Below, piece after piece: positions 57,370 through 64,000 of a DNA stretch of 64,000 nt (within the stretch, counting starts at the first letter, position 1; every line of letters begins with the position of its first letter). Source of the DNA: Mesobacterium pallidum (lineage in GTDB: Bacteria > Pseudomonadota > Alphaproteobacteria > Rhodobacterales > Rhodobacteraceae); assembly GCF_019966535.1 (NCBI RefSeq), contig NZ_JAIMID010000012.1, positions 1 through 64,000 on the forward strand, written 5' to 3'. The position numbers and the translations under genes are program-made. Under the pieces are notes generated by a model, which worked only from the letters and a program-made list of their open reading frames with translations, searched no databases and was not told the origin of the DNA.

Positions 57370-59367
57370 ATGGTCAAACAACGGACAGCAATGGTCTTTT
57401 CGGACCCAGCAGTGACACATAGCGAAACCCTGCCGCAGGTTTTGCTCGCGCGAGCGACATCCACACCGACCAACCTCGCCGAACGGCACAAGCGCCTGGG
57501 CATCTGGCGTGAATTCACCTGGGCCGATGTTCTTGACAGGGTTCGCGCCCTGGCTCTCGGGTTGGAGAACCTGGGCTTGTCGGCTGGCGAATCCGTCATG
57601 ATGATTGGCGAAAACGAACCCGAACATTTCTGGGCTGAATACGCCGTCCAGTCGTTAGGCGGCAAAGTCCTGTCTGTCTATCCGGATCAAAACGCTGAAG
57701 AGATTCTGTATCTGGCCGAAGACTCGCAAACGCGGGTTTTTCTGGCGCAGGATCAGGAGCAGGTCGATAAATGCATCGAGATTGCGGGCAAGTACTCGGG
57801 CGCCCTGGCGGTCGTTTACTGGGACGATTCCGGTCTGTGGGGCTATGATCATCCCCTGTTGCATTCGTTTGAAAGTGTGAGCGCGGCAGGGCGTCAGATC
57901 CACGCCAAGGAACCCGCCAGATTTGAAGAACACGTAAAACGTGGACGGGCGGACGATACCGCCTTGCTGTCCTATACTTCGGGGACCACGGGAAAACCCA
58001 AGGGCGTTGTCATCAGCCATCGCTACCTGTTCGACAATTGCTCGCGGGTGATGGGGGCAATCGAAATCGCGCCGGGCACCGAATACCTGACCTACATTTC
58101 GCCTGCCTGGGTCACGGAACAGATTTTCGGCCTGTCGATCGGTTTGATCGCGCCCATGGTCGTCAATTTTCCCGAAGGCCCTGAAGACGTACTGACCAAC
58201 ATTCGCGAACTGGCGGTTGATGCACTGGTGTTCAGTCCGCGCCAGTGGGAAAACCTCGCCTCCATCGTTCAGGCCCGGATGCTGGGCGCGGGCAAGTTCC
58301 GCAATGCGATGTACAATTGGGGCATGAAGGTTGGCCGCAACGTTTACGTCGAGCGGCTGGAAGGGCGTAGCCCCAGCCTTGCCGCACGCCTGCAGCTTCC
58401 CTTTGCCGAAGCTCTGGTGCTGCATCACCTGCGCGACAATCTTGGCCTTGGTAAGGCCAAAAACGCAATGAGCGGCGGCGCCCTGATGGCACCTGACGTC
58501 TTTCGTATGTTCCACGCGATGGGGGTTAAGCTGCGCAACGTGTATGGCGCGACCGAAATCGGCCTTCTGACCGCGCATGTCGGCGAAAGCTATCAGCTGG
58601 AAACCAGCGGCAGCTGGATGCAAAGCAACACGAACTACGGCGAACCGCTGGAATACAGGGTCTCGGACGAAGGGGAGCTTCAGGTGCGTGGCGGATCGGG
58701 CTTCGGCGGCTATCACGGCAAGCCCGAAAAGACCGCAGAGGTGCTGACCGAAGACGGTTGGTACAAGACCGGTGATGCGGTCTCGATGACCGACGACGGC
58801 GAGCTATTGTTCTTTGACCGTGTCAAGGACATGCGCCGCCTGGCAAACGGTCACAGCTATCCGCCGCAGTTCATCGAAACGCGGTTGCGGTATAGCCCCT
58901 TCATCAAGGACCTCATGACATTGGGCGACGAACGCCGGAATTTCGTCAGCGCGCTTATCAATATCGATATGGAAGTTCTCGGGCGTTGGGCGGAAGAGAA
59001 CAAGATCAGCTTTTCGACCTACACCGATCTGTCGCAGAAACCCGAAGTTCTGGACCTTATCAAAGGCGAAGTGGCGCGCATCAATGCGCTCCTGCCCGAA
59101 GGCTCGCGCGTGGCACGTTTTGCGAATTTTCCCAAGGAACTCGACCCGGATGAAGGCGAGTTGACCCGCAGCCGAAAGCTTCGCCGGGCCTTTCTGGAGG
59201 AACGGTATGCCAAGCTCGTCGAGGCGATCTATGCTGGCGATGACGAGACAGATCTCGAAATCGCTGTGACCTATCAGGACGGTCGTCAAGGCGTTCTCAA
59301 GACCACGGTTCGCGTGTCGGATGTTGAAAACGCATCGAAGGCTGCCAAGCGGCAGTCCAAATCTTAA
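57370..59367 (+). CDS. Long-chain-type acyl-CoA synthetase inside the ABC importer operon
   Basis: A 665-aa AMP-forming ligase with LSYTSGTTGKPKGVVISH, the bacterial long-chain FACS motifs MSGGALMAPDVFRMFHAMG and YGATEIGLL, TEDGWYKTGDAV, and RVKDMRRLANGHSYPPQFIE. It is placed between livG and livH, 4 bp after livG. Related operons in aromatic and fatty acid catabolism keep a ligase in this position. Coupling uptake to CoA activation would trap the substrate inside the cell. Substrate unknown, probably a hydrophobic carboxylic acid. Confidence 0.88.
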   Translation: MVKQRTAMVFSDPAVTHSETLPQVLLARATSTPTNLAERHKRLGIWREFTWADVLDRVRALALGLENLGLSAGESVMMIGENEPEHFWAEYAVQSLGGKVLSVYPDQNAEEILYLAEDSQTRVFLAQDQEQVDKCIEIAGKYSGALAVVYWDDSGLWGYDHPLLHSFESVSAAGRQIHAKEPARFEEHVKRGRADDTALLSYTSGTTGKPKGVVISHRYLFDNCSRVMGAIEIAPGTEYLTYISPAWVTEQIFGLSIGLIAPMVVNFPEGPEDVLTNIRELAVDALVFSPRQWENLASIVQARMLGAGKFRNAMYNWGMKVGRNVYVERLEGRSPSLAARLQLPFAEALVLHHLRDNLGLGKAKNAMSGGALMAPDVFRMFHAMGVKLRNVYGATEIGLLTAHVGESYQLETSGSWMQSNTNYGEPLEYRVSDEGELQVRGGSGFGGYHGKPEKTAEVLTEDGWYKTGDAVSMTDDGELLFFDRVKDMRRLANGHSYPPQFIETRLRYSPFIKDLMTLGDERRNFVSALINIDMEVLGRWAEENKISFSTYTDLSQKPEVLDLIKGEVARINALLPEGSRVARFANFPKELDPDEGELTRSRKLRRAFLEERYAKLVEAIYAGDDETDLEIAVTYQDGRQGVLKTTVRVSDVENASKAAKRQSKS

Positions 59368-59382
59368 AGGAGGTCGGCGACA

Positions 59383-60267
59383 ATGGTCTATTTCATCAAT
59401 GACATCATTACCGGGGCTTTGATCGGCCTTCTGTATTCGCTGGTGGCCATGGGCTTTGTTGTGATTTATCGCGCCAGCAAGGTGTTCAACTTCGCGCAGG
59501 GCGAGCTTGTGATCATCGGCGGGTTCATCGTCTGGTTCACAACGATGCAAGCGGGGCTTAGCCTTTGGTTGTCGATACCCCTTTCGCTGGTTCTGGCCGG
59601 GCTGGTCGGGTACGCAATCGAACGGATTTTCCTGACAAAGCTGATCGGTGAATCGGTTTTCTCGATGGTCATGGTCACCGTCGGTCTTCTGATCCTGCTG
59701 CGCGGTCTGGTGCTGCTTGTGTTCGGTCCCGCCGTGCGGCCCTTCCCGATCATTTTCCCGCTGAAACCCTTGTTCCTCGGCGACATGTTGATCCCGATGA
59801 ACCTCCTGATAGGCGGGATCATCACCATTGTCGCCGCCGTCGGCCTGTCGTGGTTCTTCAACCGGACCCGGTCCGGCCTGCGGATGACCGCCGTGGCGGA
59901 AGACCACGTCGTGGCCTCCTCGATGGGCATTTCGGTGAAAGGCTCGATTGCCTTTGCCTGGGTTCTCGGGGCAATCCTGTCCACAATTGGTGCGATGATC
60001 TTTCTCAGCGGCAAATCGCTGACCTTCCTGGCCTCGGATATCGGGTTCGCGGCCCTGCCGGTGGCGCTGTTTGCCGGGCTGGAATCCATCGGCGGGCTGA
60101 TCCTTGCGGGCGTGATTATCGGCATCGTCCAGAGCCTGACAACCAACTATCTTGACCCGCTGATCGGAGGGTCACTGGGCAGCGTTGTCCCCTATATCAT
60201 CATGCTTGCCATTCTGCTGATCCGACCGACCGGCCTGTTCGGCTGGCGCACAATTGAACGGGTGTAA
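59383..60267 (+). CDS. livH: ABC transporter permease, LivH type
   Basis: A 294-aa inner-membrane protein with about eight hydrophobic segments. The N-terminus FINDIITGALIGLLYSLVAMGFVVIYRASKVFNFAQGE is the family hallmark (only its parts LYSLVAMGFVVIYRAS and FNFAQGE are needed to see it). It also has SGLRMTAVAEDHVVASSMGI, which forms the coupling loop to the ATPase. AGGAGGT lies 9 bp upstream of the ATG. Partner of the next permease. Confidence 0.9.
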   Translation: MVYFINDIITGALIGLLYSLVAMGFVVIYRASKVFNFAQGELVIIGGFIVWFTTMQAGLSLWLSIPLSLVLAGLVGYAIERIFLTKLIGESVFSMVMVTVGLLILLRGLVLLVFGPAVRPFPIIFPLKPLFLGDMLIPMNLLIGGIITIVAAVGLSWFFNRTRSGLRMTAVAEDHVVASSMGISVKGSIAFAWVLGAILSTIGAMIFLSGKSLTFLASDIGFAALPVALFAGLESIGGLILAGVIIGIVQSLTTNYLDPLIGGSLGSVVPYIIMLAILLIRPTGLFGWRTIERV

Positions 60268-60270
60268 TCC

Positions 60271-61323
60271 ATGGACCCTTCCGGCGTATTCCCGACAAGC
60301 TATCGCAGTGACAGACGTTTGATCCGAACGCGCTGGCAGTTTCTGGCCCTCGTCGTATTCATGGCTCTACTGCTGTTGGCGCCTTACCTGGTGAGCAGCC
60401 GTATCATCGCTATCCTGAATATGATGATGATCAGCGCCGTCATCGCCGTCGGGCTTCAGATCTGCACCGGCTATGCGGGCCAGATCAACCTGGGTCAGGC
60501 GGCTTTCATGGGGGTCGGGGCCTATACGGCCTCGATACTGGCCTCGAAGACCGGCCTTACGTTTCTGCTGACCATTCCTCTGGCCGGGCTCTCGGCTGCG
60601 CTGTTCGGCTTTCTCTTTGGCTTGACCGCGGCGCGGATCAAGGGGTTCTATCTGGCACTGACCACGATTGCAGCTCAGTTCCTGTTCCACTTTGCCGTAT
60701 TGAACCTGCCGTCTACCTGGCTGGGTGGATCGAACGGTATCACCGTGCCCCCGGCCGAGCTTTTCGGGCTGCGATTTGTCAGCGAATCTTCGCAGTTCTA
60801 TCTGAATTTCGCGGTCACCGCGATCATGGTGGCGGGCGCGTTCGGGATCGTTCGGTCACGCTTCGGCCGTGCCTTCGTGGCGGTCAGGGATGATGACGTG
60901 GCCGCGGGTATAATGGGGATCAATGTCGCGGCCACAAAGGCAAATGCCTTCCTGATCGGCGCTTTCTATGCGGGCGTCGGCGGGGCGCTTTGGGCCTATC
61001 TGATCCGCTTCGTGGGGGTAGACCAGTTCACCCTGTTTCACTCGATCTTCTTCGTCGCGATGATCATCGTCGGCGGGATGGGTTCAATCGTGGGGGCCCT
61101 GATCGGCGTCTTCATTATCCGCATCATCCAGGAAATTATCGCGACGGTCGGCCCCAATATCGCCGACTCGGTATCATTCCTTGGCGGTGACATCGTGTTC
61201 GCTGGCATGAATGTCGTTCTTGGCGGCGTGATCGCATTGTTTATGATCCTCGAACCCAAGGGGCTGATGCACCGCTGGAACATCCTGAAGTCGTCATACC
61301 GTATCTGGCCGTTTCCTTACTGA
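60271..61323 (+). CDS. livM: ABC transporter permease, LivM type
   Basis: A 350-aa permease, 3 bp after livH. Hydrophobic segments start at about residue 25 after a charged N-terminus. Family motifs are ICTGYAGQINLGQAAFMGVGAY, RIKGFYLALTTIAAQF and the coupling loop RFGRAFVAVRDDDVAAGIMGI. GGMGSIVGALIGVFI near residue 270 is also typical. Forms the membrane pore with LivH. Confidence 0.9.
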   Translation: MDPSGVFPTSYRSDRRLIRTRWQFLALVVFMALLLLAPYLVSSRIIAILNMMMISAVIAVGLQICTGYAGQINLGQAAFMGVGAYTASILASKTGLTFLLTIPLAGLSAALFGFLFGLTAARIKGFYLALTTIAAQFLFHFAVLNLPSTWLGGSNGITVPPAELFGLRFVSESSQFYLNFAVTAIMVAGAFGIVRSRFGRAFVAVRDDDVAAGIMGINVAATKANAFLIGAFYAGVGGALWAYLIRFVGVDQFTLFHSIFFVAMIIVGGMGSIVGALIGVFIIRIIQEIIATVGPNIADSVSFLGGDIVFAGMNVVLGGVIALFMILEPKGLMHRWNILKSSYRIWPFPY

Positions 61324-61357
61324 GAAATAGAGCGGCTCTAAACCTGGGAGGAAGAAT

Positions 61358-62596
61358 ATGACTTACCAATCGAATCGAGGTCTTCGCGGCTTTCTGGCTG
61401 CGGCTGCCTTGGCGGCCGCGGCGACCATGCCTTTGAAGGCGCAGGCCGAAGAGACCTATAATCTGGCCCTGCTGTCGGACTTTTCCGGCCCTTATGCTGA
61501 CATCATGCCCATTCTGGCCGGCGGACGTGAGGCTGTGTTCACCTGGTGGAATGAAACCCGCGGCAAGGAACTTGGCGTCACGCTGAACTACAAAAACTAC
61601 GAAACCCGCTATGACGCGGCACAGGTGGCAAGTCTCTGGCCCGGGATCAAATCGGAACTGGACCCGATTGCGGTTGTCGGCCTCGGCGGGCCCGACGTCG
61701 CGGCCCTTTCCGAACGCCTGCCGGAAGACAAAATCCCGATGTTCATGGCCACAGCGGCCTACGGTTTTGCCTGGCAACCGGATGCCTGGATTTTCAACCC
61801 ACGCCCGACCTATTCGCACGAAAGTGTCGGCTTTCTGAACTGGATGCGTGAACAGCGCGGCGGAGACGAACCGCTCAAGGTTGCGATCCTCGCCTCAGAA
61901 GCATCGCCTGCCTATGTCGACATGGCAAAGGGCATTGAACTCTATGCCGAAGAGCACCCCGAGGAGATCGACCTCGTCGAGGTCATCTATACCGAAGTTC
62001 AACCCACCGATCTGACGGGGCAAATGCGCCGCGTTGTACGAGCCGGGGCCGAGGTGCTGGTAATCCAAACGAACACCTCTATCGTGGTTGCCGCGAAACG
62101 TGGGCTGCAGGCCAACGGGGCGAACATCCCGATCATGATGAGTTCGCATAACGGGCTTCCAGCCTCGGGTAGCGCGCTTGGCGGGCTTGAGCAAATGGAG
62201 GGGGACTTTGAAGCCTACGGCATGGTGATTGCGGCCGATGAGGACACTCCCGCGCGACAATTCTACGAGACATTGGTTGCCGATTACGGACTCGAAGCAC
62301 CTTGGAACGTCGTGACCGCAATGGGCGTATCTCAGGGTCTCTATACCGTGACCGTGATCGATCACGCGATCGAGGCGAACGGCGCCGAGGGCCTGACCGG
62401 AGAGATGGTACGTGAGGCGCTTTTTGCCAAACCGATCACCACCGAAGAAACCCATGGGTTCCTGCCGACCTTGTCCTTTACGCCAGAAGCACCGTTCCCA
62501 TTGGAAGGCCTCAAAGTGAATGTGGGCACCGTCAAAGATGGGAAAATCACCATCGCGGCAACGGGTGTCGACGTTCCGCAAGTTGAGAAATGGTGA
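61358..62596 (+). CDS. Periplasmic substrate-binding protein of the importer, LivK type
   Basis: A 412-aa protein with a signal peptide (GFLAAAALAAAATMPLKAQA, cleavage likely after AQA near residue 30) and a type I periplasmic-binding fold: YNLALLSDFSGPYADIM, ARNxD-type YKNYETRYDAAQV, ILASEASPAYVDMAKG. HAAT binding proteins for aromatic and organic acids share this form. The binding pocket cannot be assigned. GGGAGGAAG precedes the ATG. A GC hairpin follows the stop. Confidence 0.88.
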   Translation: MTYQSNRGLRGFLAAAALAAAATMPLKAQAEETYNLALLSDFSGPYADIMPILAGGREAVFTWWNETRGKELGVTLNYKNYETRYDAAQVASLWPGIKSELDPIAVVGLGGPDVAALSERLPEDKIPMFMATAAYGFAWQPDAWIFNPRPTYSHESVGFLNWMREQRGGDEPLKVAILASEASPAYVDMAKGIELYAEEHPEEIDLVEVIYTEVQPTDLTGQMRRVVRAGAEVLVIQTNTSIVVAAKRGLQANGANIPIMMSSHNGLPASGSALGGLEQMEGDFEAYGMVIAADEDTPARQFYETLVADYGLEAPWNVVTAMGVSQGLYTVTVIDHAIEANGAEGLTGEMVREALFAKPITTEETHGFLPTLSFTPEAPFPLEGLKVNVGTVKDGKITIAATGVDVPQVEKW

Positions 62597-62603
62597 ATTA
62601 ATC

Positions 62604-62627
62604 CGGGCGCCGCAGTCGCGGCGCCCG
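62604..62627 (+). terminator. GC-rich hairpin between the binding protein gene and livF
   Basis: CGGGCGCCGC pairs perfectly with GCGGCGCCCG over a 4-nt loop, 7 bp after the stop. No long T-run follows (GTTCTGATCCTT), so partial termination or 3'-end stabilisation is likely. That would give more binding protein than ATPase. Confidence 0.65.
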
Positions 62628-62651
62628 TTCTGATCCTTAGCCCCGGGCAAT

Positions 62652-63449
62652 ATGACCATGCTGGAACTCAACAACGTAGAGGTGACATATTCCGACGTCA
62701 TCCTGGCGCTCAAAGGCGTGTCCATGACAGTCCGTGCGGGACAATGTGTTGCTCTGCTCGGTGGCAATGGCGCAGGAAAAAGCACGACGCTTAAAGCCAT
62801 CTCGGGAACGCTCAAATCCGAGGATGGAACCGTTTCGGCGGGGTCCATCGTTCTGGACGGAACTCCCATTCAGAACATGGAAGCCTCGGAAGTCGTGAAG
62901 AACGGTCTCATCCATGTGATGGAAGGGCGGCGCGTTTTGCGGCATCTGACGTCAGAGCAAAACCTGATCGTCGGCGGGCACATGGTGCCCAACTCCGCCG
63001 AGCTGAAAAAGCGCCTGGACCATGTTTACACCTTGATGCCCCGGCTTGCGGACCTGCGCAACCGCACCTCTGGCTTCATGTCTGGTGGCGAACAACAACT
63101 GCTGCTGATCGGCCGGGCCATGATGGCCAGCCCCAAGATCATCGCGATCGACGAACCGTCGTTGGGATTGGCCCCGATGATGGTCCGGGATGTTTATGAA
63201 GTGCTCAAGCAGCTCAAGTCAGAAGGCACGACCTTCTTCCTGGTCGAACAAAACAGCGCCGCGGCGCTATCGATCGCCGACTATGCCTATGTGATGGAGA
63301 ACGGCCGGATCGTGATGGACGGCCCTGCCGACAAGCTCGCTGACAACGAGGACATCAAGGAATTCTATCTCGGCGTAACCGCATCGGGCGAGCGCAAAAG
63401 CTATCGAGATATCAAACACTATCGCCGCCGGAAGAGATGGCTGGGATAG
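62652..63449 (+). CDS. livF: ABC transporter ATP-binding protein, LivF type
   Basis: A 265-aa ATPase with Walker A LGGNGAGKSTTLK, signature FMSGGEQQLLLIGRAM, Walker B IIAIDEPSLGLAP and switch His replaced by Gln (LVEQNSAAAL, as is normal for LivF). The basic C-terminal tail (KSYRDIKHYRRRKRW) is longer than in E. coli LivF. Second ATPase of the importer. Confidence 0.9.
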   Translation: MTMLELNNVEVTYSDVILALKGVSMTVRAGQCVALLGGNGAGKSTTLKAISGTLKSEDGTVSAGSIVLDGTPIQNMEASEVVKNGLIHVMEGRRVLRHLTSEQNLIVGGHMVPNSAELKKRLDHVYTLMPRLADLRNRTSGFMSGGEQQLLLIGRAMMASPKIIAIDEPSLGLAPMMVRDVYEVLKQLKSEGTTFFLVEQNSAAALSIADYAYVMENGRIVMDGPADKLADNEDIKEFYLGVTASGERKSYRDIKHYRRRKRWLG

Positions 63450-63461
63450 AAAGGAGCGAAG

Positions 63462-64000
63462 ATGAGTAACCTGCTTTCCATCAAAGGTCGTACCGCATTT
63501 GTAACCGGAGCGGGGCAAGGCGTTGGTCGGCAAGTCGCGCTTTATCTGGCGGAACACGGAGCCGGTGCCATCGTTGTCAACGATTTTCACGCCGAACGGG
63601 CCGAAAGCGTTGCCGCGGAAGTGGAGGCAGCGGGTGCAAAGGCTCTGCCGCTCGCCTTCGACGTCTCGGATTTCGACGCGGTTGGCGCGGCGTTTGCCGA
63701 AACGCAGACCACATTTGGCGGCGTGGATATTCTGGTCAACAATGCGGGCAACGCCGGGCCGACATCGCGGCTCGACGATCTGGTCCCTTTTTGGGAATCC
63801 GATCCCGATGAATGGCGCCGCTGGATGGCCACCAATTTCGATGGGGTGCTGAACTGCACCCGTCACGCCATGCCGTTGATGGTTAACAGTGGCTATGGGC
63901 GCATTGTGACCGTCATTTCCGACGCCGGCCGTGTCGGTGAACCGCATCTGGCGGTTTATTCCGGGGCCAAGGCCGGTGCGGCCGGCTTCATGCGGGCAAT
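63462..64000 (+). CDS. Short-chain dehydrogenase/reductase, 3' end beyond window
   Basis: 179 codons are visible of an SDR that should be ~250-300 aa: TGAGQGVGRQVALYLAEHG, an acidic residue after beta-2 (VVNDFHAER, NAD-type), NNAGNAGPTSRLDD, and the active site VISDAGRVGEPHLAVYSGAKAG. It resembles the BadH-like SDR at 30523 in the DAGRVG...AVYS region. AAGGAGCGAAG precedes the ATG, 12 bp after livF, so it is co-transcribed with the importer. Confidence 0.85.
   Translation, partial: MSNLLSIKGRTAFVTGAGQGVGRQVALYLAEHGAGAIVVNDFHAERAESVAAEVEAAGAKALPLAFDVSDFDAVGAAFAETQTTFGGVDILVNNAGNAGPTSRLDDLVPFWESDPDEWRRWMATNFDGVLNCTRHAMPLMVNSGYGRIVTVISDAGRVGEPHLAVYSGAKAGAAGFMRA

Noticed and set aside
56586..63449. 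True branched-chain amino acid uptake system
   Set aside because: The operon contains an acyl-CoA ligase and an SDR and shares the catabolic operator, so an organic acid is the more likely solute.

Overview
The window reads as DNA of a GC-rich alphaproteobacterium, most likely a marine Rhodobacterales (Roseobacter-type) genome. The evidence is the protein sequence style, the mix of IS66, IS30, ISNCY, IS110 and IS256 elements, and long operons with ATGA start/stop overlaps. No rRNA, tRNA or CRISPR array is visible.

Region 1 (1-7.5 kb) is a pile of insertion sequences on the minus strand. It holds an IS66 element cut by the window edge, an IS30 fragment, an ISNCY element with a small passenger gene and a suspicious catalytic-residue change, a decayed metallo-beta-lactamase-fold gene, a frameshifted IS110 and an intact IS256.

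Region 2 (7.7-35.4 kb) is accessory acyl-CoA metabolism. One minus-strand operon is tetR - carboxylase beta - enoyl-CoA hydratase - carboxylase alpha - acyl-CoA dehydrogenase - bioY. Next come an SCPx-type thiolase with an SDR, a gamma-carbonic-anhydrase/PaaY-like gene, and an Atu-like operon (hydratase, AtuA, split biotin carboxylase, biotin carrier, carboxyltransferase). A divergent plus-strand operon carries two isovaleryl-CoA-dehydrogenase-like enzymes, an SDR, a crotonase and two thioesterases. A regulator made of two fused TetR units follows, facing an SDR/acyl-CoA synthetase/NmrA/AraC/thioesterase set.

Region 3 (35.4-39.8 kb) is a disturbed island: a tag (3-methyladenine DNA glycosylase I) gene split by an IS256-family element with a clear 8-bp target duplication, IS-end-like repeats, a MarR-DoxX-GST stress module, and an 80-bp remnant of a thioesterase gene.

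Region 4 (39.8-64 kb) resumes acyl-CoA metabolism. A 2,4-dienoyl-CoA-reductase-like flavoenzyme and an acyl-CoA ligase run leftward. To the right lies an eleven-gene operon: three acyl-CoA dehydrogenases, a crotonase, a PaaK-like ligase, a second fused carboxylase, an HMG-CoA-lyase-like protein, an SDR, a citryl-CoA-lyase-like protein and a MaoC-type hydratase. It is followed by a branched-chain-amino-acid-type ABC importer carrying its own acyl-CoA ligase.

The parts are linked by a repeated 14-bp palindrome, consensus CTAACANNTGTTAG, found at seven places, each between or overlapping predicted -35 and -10 boxes. I infer one TetR-controlled regulon, probably for import, CoA-activation and degradation of a methyl-branched or isoprenoid/alicyclic carboxylic acid. 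Methyl blocks would be handled by three separate biotin-dependent carboxylases, and C-C bonds cut by HMG-CoA-lyase-, citryl-CoA-lyase- and thiolase-type enzymes. The actual substrate cannot be read from sequence.
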